Origin: Pelagibacteraceae bacterium AG-390-L03
GTDB taxonomy: Bacteria; Pseudomonadota; Alphaproteobacteria; Pelagibacterales; Pelagibacteraceae
Reading direction: 5' to 3'
Assembly: GCA_003279685.1 (NCBI GenBank)
Contig: QCHA01000002.1
Span: 80,303-144,302, forward strand
DNA: 64,000 bases
Shown piece by piece: positions 30,085 through 39,423 of this stretch. Under the pieces are notes generated by a model. The model searched no databases. It was given only the letters and a program-made list of their open reading frames with translations, and was not told the DNA's origin. Position 1 is the stretch's first letter. The number at the start of each line of letters is the position of its first letter. The position numbers and the translations under genes are program-made.

Positions 30085-31494
30085 TTAATCTAGTTTTACA
30101 CCAATATATCTTCTTTGATTTTGGGTATTATAGATTGCAAATAATATTGTCTTTTGATTAGATTTTAAAACATCTTTAACTATTTTTTCTAAATCACTTG
30201 CACTTCTTATTCTGGTCTTTTGTGCTTCAACGATAACACTATTTGGGTTAATTGAATTAAGTAAAGGGCTAGTATTACCAACTTTAGTTACTATTAAACC
30301 AGTAGTTTGGTTTGGTAATTTTCTCTTTTTAATATCTTCCTTTGTTAACTTTTTAACTGTTATTTTTAAATCCTCTATTATTAAATCTTTTGGTAGTTCT
30401 GGTGTTTTTTCACCTACTTTAAAATCATCTGAAGTTTCTAATCTACCTAAAAGAATACTTTTTGTTATTTCTTTTTTATTTCTCCAAACTTTAACTTTAA
30501 CTGTTGTTCCAACTTTTGTTTTAGCAACAATTGCTGGCAACTCTTTCATTTGATTAATTTTAACACCGTTAAATTCGAGAATAATATCACCTGCTTTAAT
30601 TCCACCTTTATCTGACGGACTATTTTCTGCAACACTTGCAACTAATGCCCCTCTCGGTTCATCTAATTTTTCAACATCAGCTATTTCTTGAGTAACATCT
30701 TGAATTCTAACCCCTAGCCAACCTCTTTTCGTTTCACCAAATTCAATTAATTGATCTATAACTAACTTTGCATCATTAGCTGGAATTGAAAAACCAATTC
30801 CAATAGACCCATTTCTTCCTAGTATTGCTGTATTAATTCCTATTACATCTCCATTCATATCAAACAGTGGTCCACCTGAGTTACCTGAGTTAATAGATGC
30901 ATCTGTTTGAATGTAATCTTCATATCTTGATAGTCCAATTGATCTATTTCTTGCCGAAATAATCCCAGATGTAACTGTTCCCCCTAATCCAAAAGGATTT
31001 CCAATAGCTATAACCCAATCTCCAATTCTTGCTTTATCTGAGTCTCCAAACTGAACTGGTATAAATTTTTCATCTGTTTCTAATTGCAAAACTGCAATAT
31101 CTGATAAAGGATCAGCTCCAATTACTTTTGCTTTATATTCTTGATCACCGTTAACTCTAACTATGATATCTTCTGCTCCCTGAATTACATGATTGTTAGT
31201 AACTACTAATCCTTTTTCATCAATAATAAATCCCGAACCTAAAGCAGATGATTTTCTCTCTTGAGGAGTTCCAAATTCTCTAAACATATCTTCAAAAGGT
31301 GACCCTGGTGGAAATGTAAAGGGTAGTGGATTGGTATTCGTGACCACAGTTTGTGTAGTTGAAATATTTACAACTGAAGGCATTAATCTTTCAGCAAGAT
31401 CAGCAAATGATGCTGGTACCGGATTAGAGCTTGATATTGTTTGGAAACTTAAAGTAAAAAATAATGCTAAGAATATAAATCTAATTTTTTTCAT
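30085..31494 (-). CDS. DegP/DegQ-type periplasmic serine protease
   Basis: A 469-residue HtrA protease with a signal peptide (cut near TISSS-NPVPA). The trypsin-like triad is visible: His in VTNNHVIQGAED, Asp in ADPLSDIAVLQ and Ser in NSGNSGGPLFDMNG. Two PDZ domains follow (the first with AENSPSDKGGIKAGDIILEFNG near residue 290; the second in the last 90 residues). It degrades or refolds misfolded envelope proteins. It follows the DUF2065 gene by one base. It is typically induced by envelope stress; no such promoter is visible here. Confidence 0.92.
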   Translation of the reverse strand: MKKIRFIFLALFFTLSFQTISSSNPVPASFADLAERLMPSVVNISTTQTVVTNTNPLPFTFPPGSPFEDMFREFGTPQERKSSALGSGFIIDEKGLVVTNNHVIQGAEDIIVRVNGDQEYKAKVIGADPLSDIAVLQLETDEKFIPVQFGDSDKARIGDWVIAIGNPFGLGGTVTSGIISARNRSIGLSRYEDYIQTDASINSGNSGGPLFDMNGDVIGINTAILGRNGSIGIGFSIPANDAKLVIDQLIEFGETKRGWLGVRIQDVTQEIADVEKLDEPRGALVASVAENSPSDKGGIKAGDIILEFNGVKINQMKELPAIVAKTKVGTTVKVKVWRNKKEITKSILLGRLETSDDFKVGEKTPELPKDLIIEDLKITVKKLTKEDIKKRKLPNQTTGLIVTKVGNTSPLLNSINPNSVIVEAQKTRIRSASDLEKIVKDVLKSNQKTILFAIYNTQNQRRYIGVKLD

Positions 31495-31495
31495 A

Positions 31496-31681
31496 CTAAC
31501 TTTTAATATAATAAATAATTACAAATCCTATAATTGCAAAAATTAGCCCACCAGTTCTTAATTGGCTATCGTTTACAATTTCTAATTTTTTTAACATACT
31601 TTTCATTTTTGATGGAAATATGGCATACAAAATTCCTTCTATAAAAAGAAAGAGACCAAATGCTATGATCAATTCCTTCAT
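31496..31681 (-). CDS. DUF2065 small membrane protein (YjeT-like)
   Basis: A 61-residue protein with two transmembrane helices separated by a short basic loop (FPSKMKSMLKKLEIVND). The pattern, length and position behind hflC match DUF2065 (E. coli YjeT, found next to hflKC). Function is unknown; the setting suggests an accessory to HflKC. It lies 9 bp behind hflC and ends one base before the DegP-like gene. Confidence 0.8.
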   Translation of the reverse strand: MKELIIAFGLFLFIEGILYAIFPSKMKSMLKKLEIVNDSQLRTGGLIFAIIGFVIIYYIKS

Positions 31682-31690
31682 AAAAATAGG

Positions 31691-32561
31691 TTATTGTGAT
31701 TTAGGTTTTATATTTCCAAAAAACTTAAAAAATTCACTATCAGGAGATAATATCAATGATGTATCTCCACCAATTAGAGCGGTTTCATATGCTTGCATCG
31801 CTCTATAGAATGCAAAAAATTCAGGATCTCTTCCAAAGGCTTCAGCAAAAATTTTATTTCTTTCACCATCCCCTTCTCCTTTCATGATCTCAGAGTCTTT
31901 ATTTGCATCTGCTAAAATTATCGAAACTTCTTTATCAGCTGTTGAAGTAATAGTTACCGCCATTTCAGCGCCTTTTGCTCTAAACTCTTTTGCTTCTCTC
32001 TCCCTTTCGGTCTGCATTCTTCTGTAAATTGCATCACTATTTGCCTGTGGAAGGTCAGCTCTTTTTATTCTGACATCAACAATTTTAATTCCAAACTTTT
32101 GAGCTTCTGTATTTACTCCTTCTTGAATTAATGCCATTTGTTTTGATCTATCTTTTGATAATAGGGTTTGTAGCTCTTGTTGTCCTAAAACATTTCTAAT
32201 TCTTGAGTTAATAATTGTTGCTAGTCTTGATCTTGCAACTCTTTCATTTCCAACGGAAATATAGAATTTTAAAGGATCTATAATTTGAAATCTTGCAAAT
32301 GCATCAACGATTAATCTTTTTTTGGTCAGATGCGATAACTTCTGCTGGTGGAGTATCTAAATTTAAAATCCTACTATCTAAAAAAACAACATTTTGGATA
32401 AAAGGTAATTTAAAGTTTAAACCTGGTTCAATTATAATTTTTTTAGGATCACCAAATTGAAGAACTATTGCTTGATTAACTTCTTTTACAATGAATACTG
32501 AAAAGAAAACTAAAGCTCCTAAAACAGCTAATATCGGTAGTAATATTTTTTGTGCTTTCAT
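31691..32561 (-). CDS. hflC: HflC, interrupted by an apparent single-base frameshift
   Basis: Two adjacent ORFs together make one HflC. The first (85 codons) has a transmembrane helix and QAIVLQFGDPKKIIIEPGLNFKLP and runs to SDQKK before a premature stop. The second frame, read directly after the A-run, gives RLIVDAFARFQIIDPLKFY and continues to a normal C-terminus. The break is at 32317-32323, a run of seven A on the coding strand; removing one A restores about 289 residues, the normal length. HflC and HflK form a membrane ring that controls FtsH. The cause (sequencing error, real mutation, slippage) is unresolved. Confidence 0.85.
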
Positions 32562-33665
32562 TTAATTAGTCGCTTTCTTTTTATTTAATTCTGGTAATGG
32601 AAGATAAGGTACTACTCCTGATCCTGCATTTTTCTCAATAATTACTTTTTCAATATCTGCTAAAACTTTTTCCATAGTTTCTAAATACATTCTCTCTTGA
32701 GTAACTTCTTTTGCTTTTGCATACTCATCATAAATTGATACAAATCTACTAGCTTCACCCTCTGCTTTAGCAACAACTTGTTTTTTATAAGCTTCTGCTG
32801 CTTGTAATATTTTTTGGGCTTCCCCTCTAGCTCTTGGAATAACATCATTTGCGTAAGCTTCAGCCTCATTTTTAGACCTTTCCATATCTGCTCTAGCAGC
32901 TTGTACATCTCTAAATGCATCAATTACCTGATCTGGTGGGTCTGCTTTTTGTGTTTGCACCTGTGTAATTTGAATACCACTATTATATTCATCTAAAATG
33001 GATTGAATAATATCTTGTGTCTCTACTTCAATCTTTGCTCTACCCTCAGTTAAAATTGGTTGAATATCACTTTTTGCAATTACTTCTCTCATTGCAGTCT
33101 CTGCAGCTGCTTTAACTGTTCCTTCAGGATCTTGAATTTCAAATAAAAATTTACCAGCATCTTTAATTACCCAGAATACAGAAAAATCGATGTTCACAAT
33201 ATTTTCATCACCCGTTAACATTAAACTTTCTTGAGGAACATCTGCAACTCCTCCACCTGTTGAAAATCCACTATCTCTCTCTGATCTAAAACCAATATCC
33301 ATTCTATTAACTTTTGTGACTTTTGGAGTTTCAACACTCTCTACTGGAAATGGAATATGATAATTAAGACCAGGTTGTGTTGTTTTTACAAATTTTCCGA
33401 ACCTCAACACTACACCCTGTTCATCAGGTAGCACTCTATATAGTCCGCTTGCTAACCACACAAAAAGCAAAATAATTAAAATTAAGCCAATTGGTTTTCC
33501 ACCCGATTTACTTCCACCAGGTAAAAATTTATTAATTTTGTTTTGAATATCTCTTATTATTGCATCGATGTCTGGTGGTGTCGGTCCTCTACCTGAACCG
33601 TTTCCCCCTCCACCTGGAGGTGACCCCCATGGACTTCCGCCTCTGCCTTTTAAATCGTCTGACAT
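32562..33665 (-). CDS. hflK: HflK, membrane regulator of FtsH
   Basis: A 367-residue SPFH/band-7 protein. A glycine- and proline-rich N-terminus (GSPWGSPPGGGGNGSG) is followed by one transmembrane helix (PIGLILIILLFVWLASGLY) and the band-7 start VLPDEQGVVLRFGKF. A long alpha-helical region with Ala/Glu/Lys repeats spans about residues 245-320. It forms a ring with HflC around FtsH on the periplasmic side. It abuts hflC. FtsH itself is encoded at 58-60 kb in this window. Confidence 0.94.
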   Translation of the reverse strand: MSDDLKGRGGSPWGSPPGGGGNGSGRGPTPPDIDAIIRDIQNKINKFLPGGSKSGGKPIGLILIILLFVWLASGLYRVLPDEQGVVLRFGKFVKTTQPGLNYHIPFPVESVETPKVTKVNRMDIGFRSERDSGFSTGGGVADVPQESLMLTGDENIVNIDFSVFWVIKDAGKFLFEIQDPEGTVKAAAETAMREVIAKSDIQPILTEGRAKIEVETQDIIQSILDEYNSGIQITQVQTQKADPPDQVIDAFRDVQAARADMERSKNEAEAYANDVIPRARGEAQKILQAAEAYKKQVVAKAEGEASRFVSIYDEYAKAKEVTQERMYLETMEKVLADIEKVIIEKNAGSGVVPYLPLPELNKKKATN

Positions 33666-33716
33666 ATGACAAAGTATATAGTGTCTTTATTGTAAAAAAC
33701 AAGTAATGATCAAAAA

Positions 33717-34541
33717 ATGACAGATAAAAAGCCAGAACTAAGTGACGCAATGAAAAAAAAATTAGAGCCAAGAAAATTCATTAAAAATCCAATTTTAGGT
33801 ACAAAATTTACCATTGCAATTTCAAGTGCCAAGGGTGGAGTTGGCAAATCTACATTTGCAACGAATCTTGCTTTAGCCTTAAAACAAGTTGGTTGCAAAG
33901 TTGGTTTATTAGATGCTGACATTTATGGCCCATCAATTCCAAAGATGTTTGATATTAATGAAAAACCAAAAAGCGATGGTCAAAAATTAGATCCTATAAT
34001 CAAGTATGACATTCAATGTATGTCTATCGGTTTTTTAGCAGATCAACAGACACCCATGATTTGGCGTGGACCTATGGTGACAAGTGCTATTAAAACTTTT
34101 ACTCAAAAAGTTAATTGGAAAGATTTAGATTTTATAATCGTTGATATGCCTCCAGGAACTGGAGATACTCAATTAACTTTCTCACAAGAAATTAAAATGG
34201 ATGGAGCAATAATTGTCTCAACTCCTCAAGAGGTAGCTCTATTAGACGTTAAAAGAGGTATTAAAATGTTTGATAAACTGGGAGTAAAAATTTTAGGATT
34301 AGTCGATAATATGAGTTATTTTACTGGAGACGATGGAAAGAAATATAAAATTTTTGGCGAAGGTGGTGTTAAAAAAACTGCAGAAGAATTTCAAAAAGAA
34401 TTTTTAGGGGAAATACCTATTAATCCTGAAGTTGGAAAAAATGGAGATGAAGGCAAACCTATTGTTGAAGCCAATCCTCAACATGAAATTTCTAAAATTT
34501 ATTTAGATTTTGCAAATAAAATTAAATCAATTTATCTTTAA
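33717..34541 (+). CDS. Mrp/ApbC/NBP35-type P-loop iron-sulfur carrier
   Basis: A 274-residue ParA-like ATPase. Deviant Walker [11 protein letters not shown] near residue 38, [15 protein letters not shown], and [14 protein letters not shown] are the Mrp hallmarks. The usual N-terminal MIP18/DUF59 domain (about 90 residues) is missing; only about 30 charged residues precede the ATPase. The CxxC pair near the C-terminus of many Mrp proteins is also absent ([13 protein letters not shown]). It likely helps deliver Fe-S clusters. It diverges from hflK over 51 bp and overlaps thyX tail-to-tail by 20 bp. Confidence 0.85.
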   Translation: MTDKKPELSDAMKKKLEPRKFIKNPILGTKFTIAISSAKGGVGKSTFATNLALALKQVGCKVGLLDADIYGPSIPKMFDINEKPKSDGQKLDPIIKYDIQCMSIGFLADQQTPMIWRGPMVTSAIKTFTQKVNWKDLDFIIVDMPPGTGDTQLTFSQEIKMDGAIIVSTPQEVALLDVKRGIKMFDKLGVKILGLVDNMSYFTGDDGKKYKIFGEGGVKKTAEEFQKEFLGEIPINPEVGKNGDEGKPIVEANPQHEISKIYLDFANKIKSIYL

Positions 34542-35469
34542 GATTAAAAGCGATCATTAACTCGTTCCACTCTCTCTTTGAAAGTCCTGAGCTTTCTACA
34601 TCAACATTTTCACCTTTAATAAGTTTTTGAATAATTACTTTTCCTTTAGCTGAAACTTCCGTTCCACCAACTCTGTAATCCATAAATGCATCGTAAGTTA
34701 TTGGAACCCATTTTTTTACTGTATCTAGCATGATATCTGCATAGATTCTAATTTCATATTGCGCATGGCTATCAGCTCTTAATCTCAAGAAATTCATCAG
34801 ATTTAATAAATCAGTTTTCCAGTACCACTGAGTATAAGTATTAAGAGTTAAATTCATTCTAGCGAGTTCTCTTGCTAATCCTTTTTTATTTTCGTCAATA
34901 GTTGAACCATCAAATCTTTCATTTAACATCGTCTCATAATTATCATAGGTTCTTTCAGCATCATTTTTTAAAAGTTCTAAAACTTCTTTAGCCTGTTCTC
35001 CCTGTAAAACATCTCCTCTGCCTTGCCTATTACTTGAAGATTGAGCAGCTAAATTTTCTGCGCTTGGTAAATAAAATTCTTTATCTAAAATTGAATATCT
35101 TGCTGAATATTCATTAACATTTGCCGTTCTGTGTCTAATCCACTGTCTTGCAATAAATATAGGAAGCTTGATATGATATTTTACTTCACACATTTCAAAC
35201 GGCGTACTATGCCAATGTCTCATTAAATATTTAATTAAACCTTTATCTGTTGAAACTTGTTTTGTACCTTTGCCGTAAGAAACTCTTGCTGATTGAACTA
35301 TAGATGTATCATCACCCATGTAATCAATTACTCTTACAAAACCATGGTCTAAAGCTGGAATAGCTTCATAAAGAATTTTTTCAAGTTCTGGAGCAGTAAC
35401 CCTTTTTGTTGGATTGCTCTGACTTTGTTGATTTTTTATTTCGTCTGCCTGTTCTTTTGTTAATTTCAT
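34522..35469 (-). CDS. thyX: Flavin-dependent thymidylate synthase
   Basis: About 315 residues from the ATG at 35469 ([12 protein letters not shown]). The ORF track extends to 35592, but those 41 codons read backwards through the tmRNA acceptor piece and are rejected. The ThyX motif is [15 protein letters not shown], with the upstream block [26 protein letters not shown]. It methylates dUMP to dTMP using methylene-tetrahydrofolate, FAD and NADPH. It overlaps mrp by 20 bp at the 3' end. ThyX instead of ThyA is common in small alphaproteobacterial genomes. Confidence 0.94.
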   Translation of the reverse strand: MKLTKEQADEIKNQQSQSNPTKRVTAPELEKILYEAIPALDHGFVRVIDYMGDDTSIVQSARVSYGKGTKQVSTDKGLIKYLMRHWHSTPFEMCEVKYHIKLPIFIARQWIRHRTANVNEYSARYSILDKEFYLPSAENLAAQSSSNRQGRGDVLQGEQAKEVLELLKNDAERTYDNYETMLNERFDGSTIDENKKGLARELARMNLTLNTYTQWYWKTDLLNLMNFLRLRADSHAQYEIRIYADIMLDTVKKWVPITYDAFMDYRVGGTEVSAKGKVIIQKLIKGENVDVESSGLSKREWNELMIAFNLKDKLI

Positions 35470-35477
35470 GATTGTTA

Positions 35478-35505
35478 TTGAATCTGTTGTAAATCCTTTT
35501 ATATT
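35478..35505 (+). promoter_or_regulatory. Candidate promoter for the tmRNA gene
   Basis: TTGAAT, a 16-bp spacer and TATATT lie just before the first hairpin of the tmRNA precursor, predicting a start near 35512. It overlaps the divergent thyX leader, so the two share about 40 bp. Confidence 0.45.
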
Positions 35506-35511
35506 AATAAT

Positions 35512-35775
35512 GTTGGTTTTCCAACTACGACGATAAACGAATTTCGTAATAACCATTGCGGACGTGGGGGCAGTACCCACCACCTCCACCATTACAACTT
35601 ATGGGGGTGAACTAGATTCGACGGATGACTAAAGGCTATTCTTTCGTTCGGGATTGTTCCACCGTGACGGGCTAATTTATAATTGCTAACGAAAGTTACG
35701 CACTTGCTGCCTAATTAACTTTGTTAATTAAGTAGACGGGGTTTGGGGCACCTGGCAACAGAACGCCCCTATTTA
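35512..35775 (+). ncRNA. ssrA: tmRNA, circularly permuted two-piece form
   Basis: The order is permuted as in other alphaproteobacteria. The acceptor piece comes first (about 35512-35591), with hairpin GTTGG-TTTT-CCAAC, a T-arm GTGGG-GGCAGTA-CCCAC and the 3' end CACCTCC-ACCA. An 11-nt intervening stretch follows (35592-35602). The coding piece starts at 35603 with GGGGGTGAACTAGATTCGACGG, whose first seven bases pair with CACCTCC. The tag reading frame at 35685-35714 gives ANESYALAA then TAA. A GGGGC/GCCCC stem and short T-rich tail end it. It rescues stalled ribosomes. The exact processed ends are estimates. Confidence 0.93.
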
Positions 35776-35888
35776 TTTGTTAATTTAGTTTGCCACATCA
35801 AGTTTATTAAAAAATATGAGCAATCAATTCAGCCAATAAATGAAAAAAGTTTGATCAGAACCTATTATAAAAGAAACTTGGTTATAGT

Positions 35889-35908
35889 TAACAATATAAA
35901 TATTGTTA
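35889..35908. repeat. Perfect palindrome ahead of the FkbM-like gene
   Basis: TAACAATAT-AA-ATATTGTTA is a 9-bp perfect inverted repeat 30 bp before the methyltransferase start. It could be an operator or a weak hairpin. The rest of the 163-bp stretch between ssrA and the gene holds nothing I can name. Confidence 0.45.
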
Positions 35909-35938
35909 TAAGATCTTTTAATAAAAAAAATAAATAAT

Positions 35939-36712
35939 ATGTATTCAAAATATAAAAAAAATTACTTTTCTCAAAATGGAGAGGATGGAATAATTGAAAA
36001 AATCATTAGTGACTTAAAAATAACTAAAAAATTGTTTGTTTGTGAATTTGGAGCATGGGATGGTGTTTTTTTATCAAATACATTTAATTTAGTGAAAAAA
36101 TTTAATGCTATAGCATTATTGATTGAAGGTGATAGTGAAAGATTTAATGATTTGATTAAAACATCAAAAAAAAATCCATCAATAATTCCAGTAAAAAAAT
36201 ATGTAAAATCAAGTGGACACTGTTGTTTAGATGAAATTCTTAAAGAAAATAATTTTCCTAATAATTTTGATGTACTTTCAATAGATATAGACAGCAATGA
36301 TTTAGAAATTTGGGAAAGTTTAAATAATTATAATCCAAAAATTGTTGTGATTGAAATTAATTCAGGGATTTTACCTGGGATTGAACAAAAACATAACTTG
36401 GAAGATAATAAACAAGGAAACTCTTTTACATCGACCTTAATCGTAGCTAATAAAAAAGGATATTCATTAATCGTTCACACTGGTAATTTAATTTTTTTAA
36501 GAAATGACTTAATAAATAAAATTGAATTCAATCAAGAACTATTAAATGATCCCAATAAACTTTTTGATTATGATTGGATTAATGTTAAAAAAAAAGATAA
36601 TAATATTATTATCAGAATATTAAAAACCTTAATTCCAAAATTTATAAGAAAAAATATTTCATCAAGTTTAAAATATAATATTATACGAATTTTAAATAAG
36701 ATTAATAAATAG
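35939..36712 (+). CDS. FkbM-like SAM-dependent methyltransferase
   Basis: A 257-residue protein resembling FkbM-family methyltransferases that begin FSQNGEDGIIEKI. A SAM-binding-like block is VCEFGAWDGVFLSNTF near residue 34, and LSIDIDSNDLEIWESL near 125 fits the family. The C-terminus is basic and hydrophobic (RILKTLIPKFIRKNI), perhaps membrane-associated. Such proteins often act on polysaccharides or glycans. It is a single gene between ssrA and ppdK, with very AT-rich coding and unrelated neighbours, so acquisition at the tmRNA locus is possible. Function unproven. Confidence 0.65.
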   Translation: MYSKYKKNYFSQNGEDGIIEKIISDLKITKKLFVCEFGAWDGVFLSNTFNLVKKFNAIALLIEGDSERFNDLIKTSKKNPSIIPVKKYVKSSGHCCLDEILKENNFPNNFDVLSIDIDSNDLEIWESLNNYNPKIVVIEINSGILPGIEQKHNLEDNKQGNSFTSTLIVANKKGYSLIVHTGNLIFLRNDLINKIEFNQELLNDPNKLFDYDWINVKKKDNNIIIRILKTLIPKFIRKNISSSLKYNIIRILNKINK

Positions 36713-36746
36713 AAAAATCTAATTTATAAAAAAATTAAAAATTAAT

Positions 36747-39423
36747 TTAATAAAATTGTATTTTTATTTTTTTTAATTCAGCCTGAGCTGCTGCCAGTCT
36801 AGCTATTGGAACTCTGTAGGGTGAACACGAAACATAATTCAAACCTGCTTTAGAGCAAAATTCAATACTTTTTGGGTCTCCACCATGTTCACCACAGATC
36901 CCAAGCTTCAATTTTTTATTTTGACTTTTACCTTTATCAACAGCAATCTCAACTAAGTCTGCAACACCATCATCAATAGATACGAATGGATCAATTGAAA
37001 ATATTTTGTTATCCAAATAGTCATTTAAAAACTTACCACTATCATCTCTACTAATTCCAAATGTTGTTTGTGTTAAATCATTAGTTCCAAAACTAAAAAA
37101 TTCCGCATGCTTTGCTATTTCTTTAGCTTTTATTGCAGCCCTAGGTAGCTCAATCATTGTGCCAACCAAGAATTCTATTTTAATTTTATTCAGTTTTTGA
37201 ACCTCACTTGCAATATTTATCACTAAATCTTTCATTATCTTTATTTCTGCTTCAGTAGAAACAAGGGGAATCATAATTTCAGGAAAAGCTGATTTAATTT
37301 TTTTTTTTTTAAGTTCGGCTAATGCTTCGAAAATAGCTCTACATTGCATTTCGTAAATTTCTGGAAATGATATTCCCAGCCTACAACCTCTATGTCCTAA
37401 CATTGGGTTTTGTTCATGCAATTCTTCTATTCTAGTTTCAATTTCTTTCGTCGAAAGTCCTACTACATTTGCAACTTCATCAATTTCTTTACTTGTTCGT
37501 GGTAAAAACTCATGTAAAGGGGGATCCAACAATCTTACTGTAACTGGCAGACCATTCATAATTTTAAAAATTTCTACAAAATCTTTTTTTTGATGAGGCA
37601 AAAGTTTTTCAAGTGCTATTGCTCTATCCTCTTTAGTTTTTGATAGAATCATTTCACGAACAGACAAAATTCTCTCTTCATCAAAAAACATATGCTCAGT
37701 TCTACAAAGACCAATTCCTTCTGCTCCAAAATCTTTTGCTGTTTTAGTATCTCTGGGTGTCTCTGAATTAGTTCTAATATTTAATTTTCTAAAACTATCT
37801 GCCCATGACATTAGTTTTGAAAAGTCACCTGAAATTTCAGGTTTAACTGTTGCAACACTTCCTAATATGATTCTACCAGTTGATCCATCAATCGTAATAA
37901 TTTCACCTTCTTTAATTTCTAAAGATGCTGTTTTAAATGATTTGTTCTCATAATTAATATCAATTTCACTAGAACCAGAAACACAAGGTCTTCCCATACC
38001 TCTTGCAACAACAGCTGCATGACTTGTCATTCCACCTCTTGCAGTCAAAATTCCTTTAGCTGCGTGCATTCCTTGAATGTCTTCTGGTGACGTTTCCACT
38101 CTTACTAAAATCGTATCTTGCATCATTCCAGTCAGTCTTTCAGCCTCTTCAGAGGTAAAAACGACTTTTCCACTTGCAGCACCTGGTGAAGCTGGCAAAC
38201 CATTGGCAATAACATTTATCGAGCTTTTTTCATCTAATGTAGGATGAAGTAAAGTGTCTAATGAATTTGGATCAATTCTTAGAACAGCCTTTTTTTTTGA
38301 AATTAGTTTCTCTTTAACCATATCAACTGCAATCTTTACCGCTGATTTCGCAGTTCTTTTTCCAGATCTAGTTTGAAGCATCCATAGTTTTTTATTTTCA
38401 ACAGTAAATTCTACATCTTGCATATCTTTGTAATGCTTTTCTAATTTTTTTAAAATTTTGTGAAGTTGTCTATAAACATTTGGCATAACCTCTTCCATTG
38501 ATGGTGCTTTTACTTTGGCCTGTTGTCTTGCTTTTTTAGTTATGTATTGGGGTGTTCTAGTTCCAGCTACAACATCTTCACCTTGAGCATTTATTAAATA
38601 TTCACCATAAATTTCATTTAATCCATCAGAAGGGTTTCTTGTAAAGACCACTCCAGTTGCACAATCATCACCCATATTACCAAAAACCATTGATTGAACA
38701 TTTACTGCTGTGCCCCATTCAGCAGGGATTTGATTTAATTTTCTATAAACTTTTGCTCTGTTACTTTCCCAAGACAAAAATACTGCATTAATTGCACCCA
38801 ATAATTGCTGATACACATCTTGGGGAAAATCTTTTTTGGTTTTTTCTTTAACAGTTCTTTTAAAATCAACTATTAAACCATCCCAATCATTTTCATCAAG
38901 ATCTGTATCTAAGAGAACTCCTTTTGTGAGCTTATAATTTTCAATTAATTCCTCAAAATGATAACCTTCGACTCCCATTACTACATTTCCATACATTTGA
39001 ATAAACCTTCTGTAGCTATCTTTAGCAAATCTTCCGTTTGAAGTTTTTGAAGCTAAGGCATTTACAGTCTTATCGTTTAAACCTAAGTTTAAAATTGTAT
39101 CCATCATACCCGGCATAGACACTCTTGCTCCAGATCTTACGGAAAGTAATAAAGGATTTTTTAAATCACCAAATTTTTTACCTACATCTTTTTCAACGAT
39201 ATTTAATTCTTTTTTTATTTGGGATACTAAATTTTTATTCAATTTTTTTTTTATCTTTATAAAAAATTTCACACACTTTTGTTGAAATTGTAAATCCTGG
39301 TGGAACAGGAAGACCCATTCTACCCATTTCAGATAAATTAGCACCTTTCCCACCTAAAAAAATTTTAGGTTCTTTAATCTTTTTACTATCTTTAGATTTA
39401 AAATTTAAAATTAGTTTGTTCAT
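36747..39423 (-). CDS. ppdK: Pyruvate phosphate dikinase, interrupted by an apparent single-base frameshift
   Basis: Two overlapping ORFs make one PPDK. The first (from ATG 39423) has [25 protein letters not shown] and stops at DKKKIE; the second frame continues [20 protein letters not shown] through the whole enzyme. The break is the ten-A run at 39243-39252; nine A would give about 891 residues, normal length. Catalytic parts are intact: phosphohistidine in [15 protein letters not shown] and the Cys in [10 protein letters not shown]. It interconverts PEP and pyruvate with ATP/AMP and pyrophosphate/phosphate. The ATG overlaps the glyS stop (ATGA). Confidence 0.88.

Noticed and set aside
32304-32330. 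Programmed -1 frameshift at the A AAA AAG heptamer in hflC
   Set aside because: The heptamer is in the right phase for dnaX-like -1 slippage, but the -1 frame hits a stop (GAT TAA) at once. Restoring HflC needs +1 (or -2), so classical -1 recoding does not explain it.
32681-32923. 80-codon ORF inside hflK
   Set aside because: Shadow frame of the helical part of HflK.
33589-33771. 60-codon minus-strand ORF across the hflK-mrp gap
   Set aside because: Shadow frame with no features, overlapping two real genes.
35470-35592. N-terminal extension of thyX in the ORF track
   Set aside because: It is read antisense through the tmRNA acceptor piece; the conserved start is MKLTKEQ at 35469.
35743-35937. 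ORF of 64 codons on the plus strand
   Set aside because: It begins inside the tmRNA coding piece and runs through AT-rich intergenic DNA; no family features.
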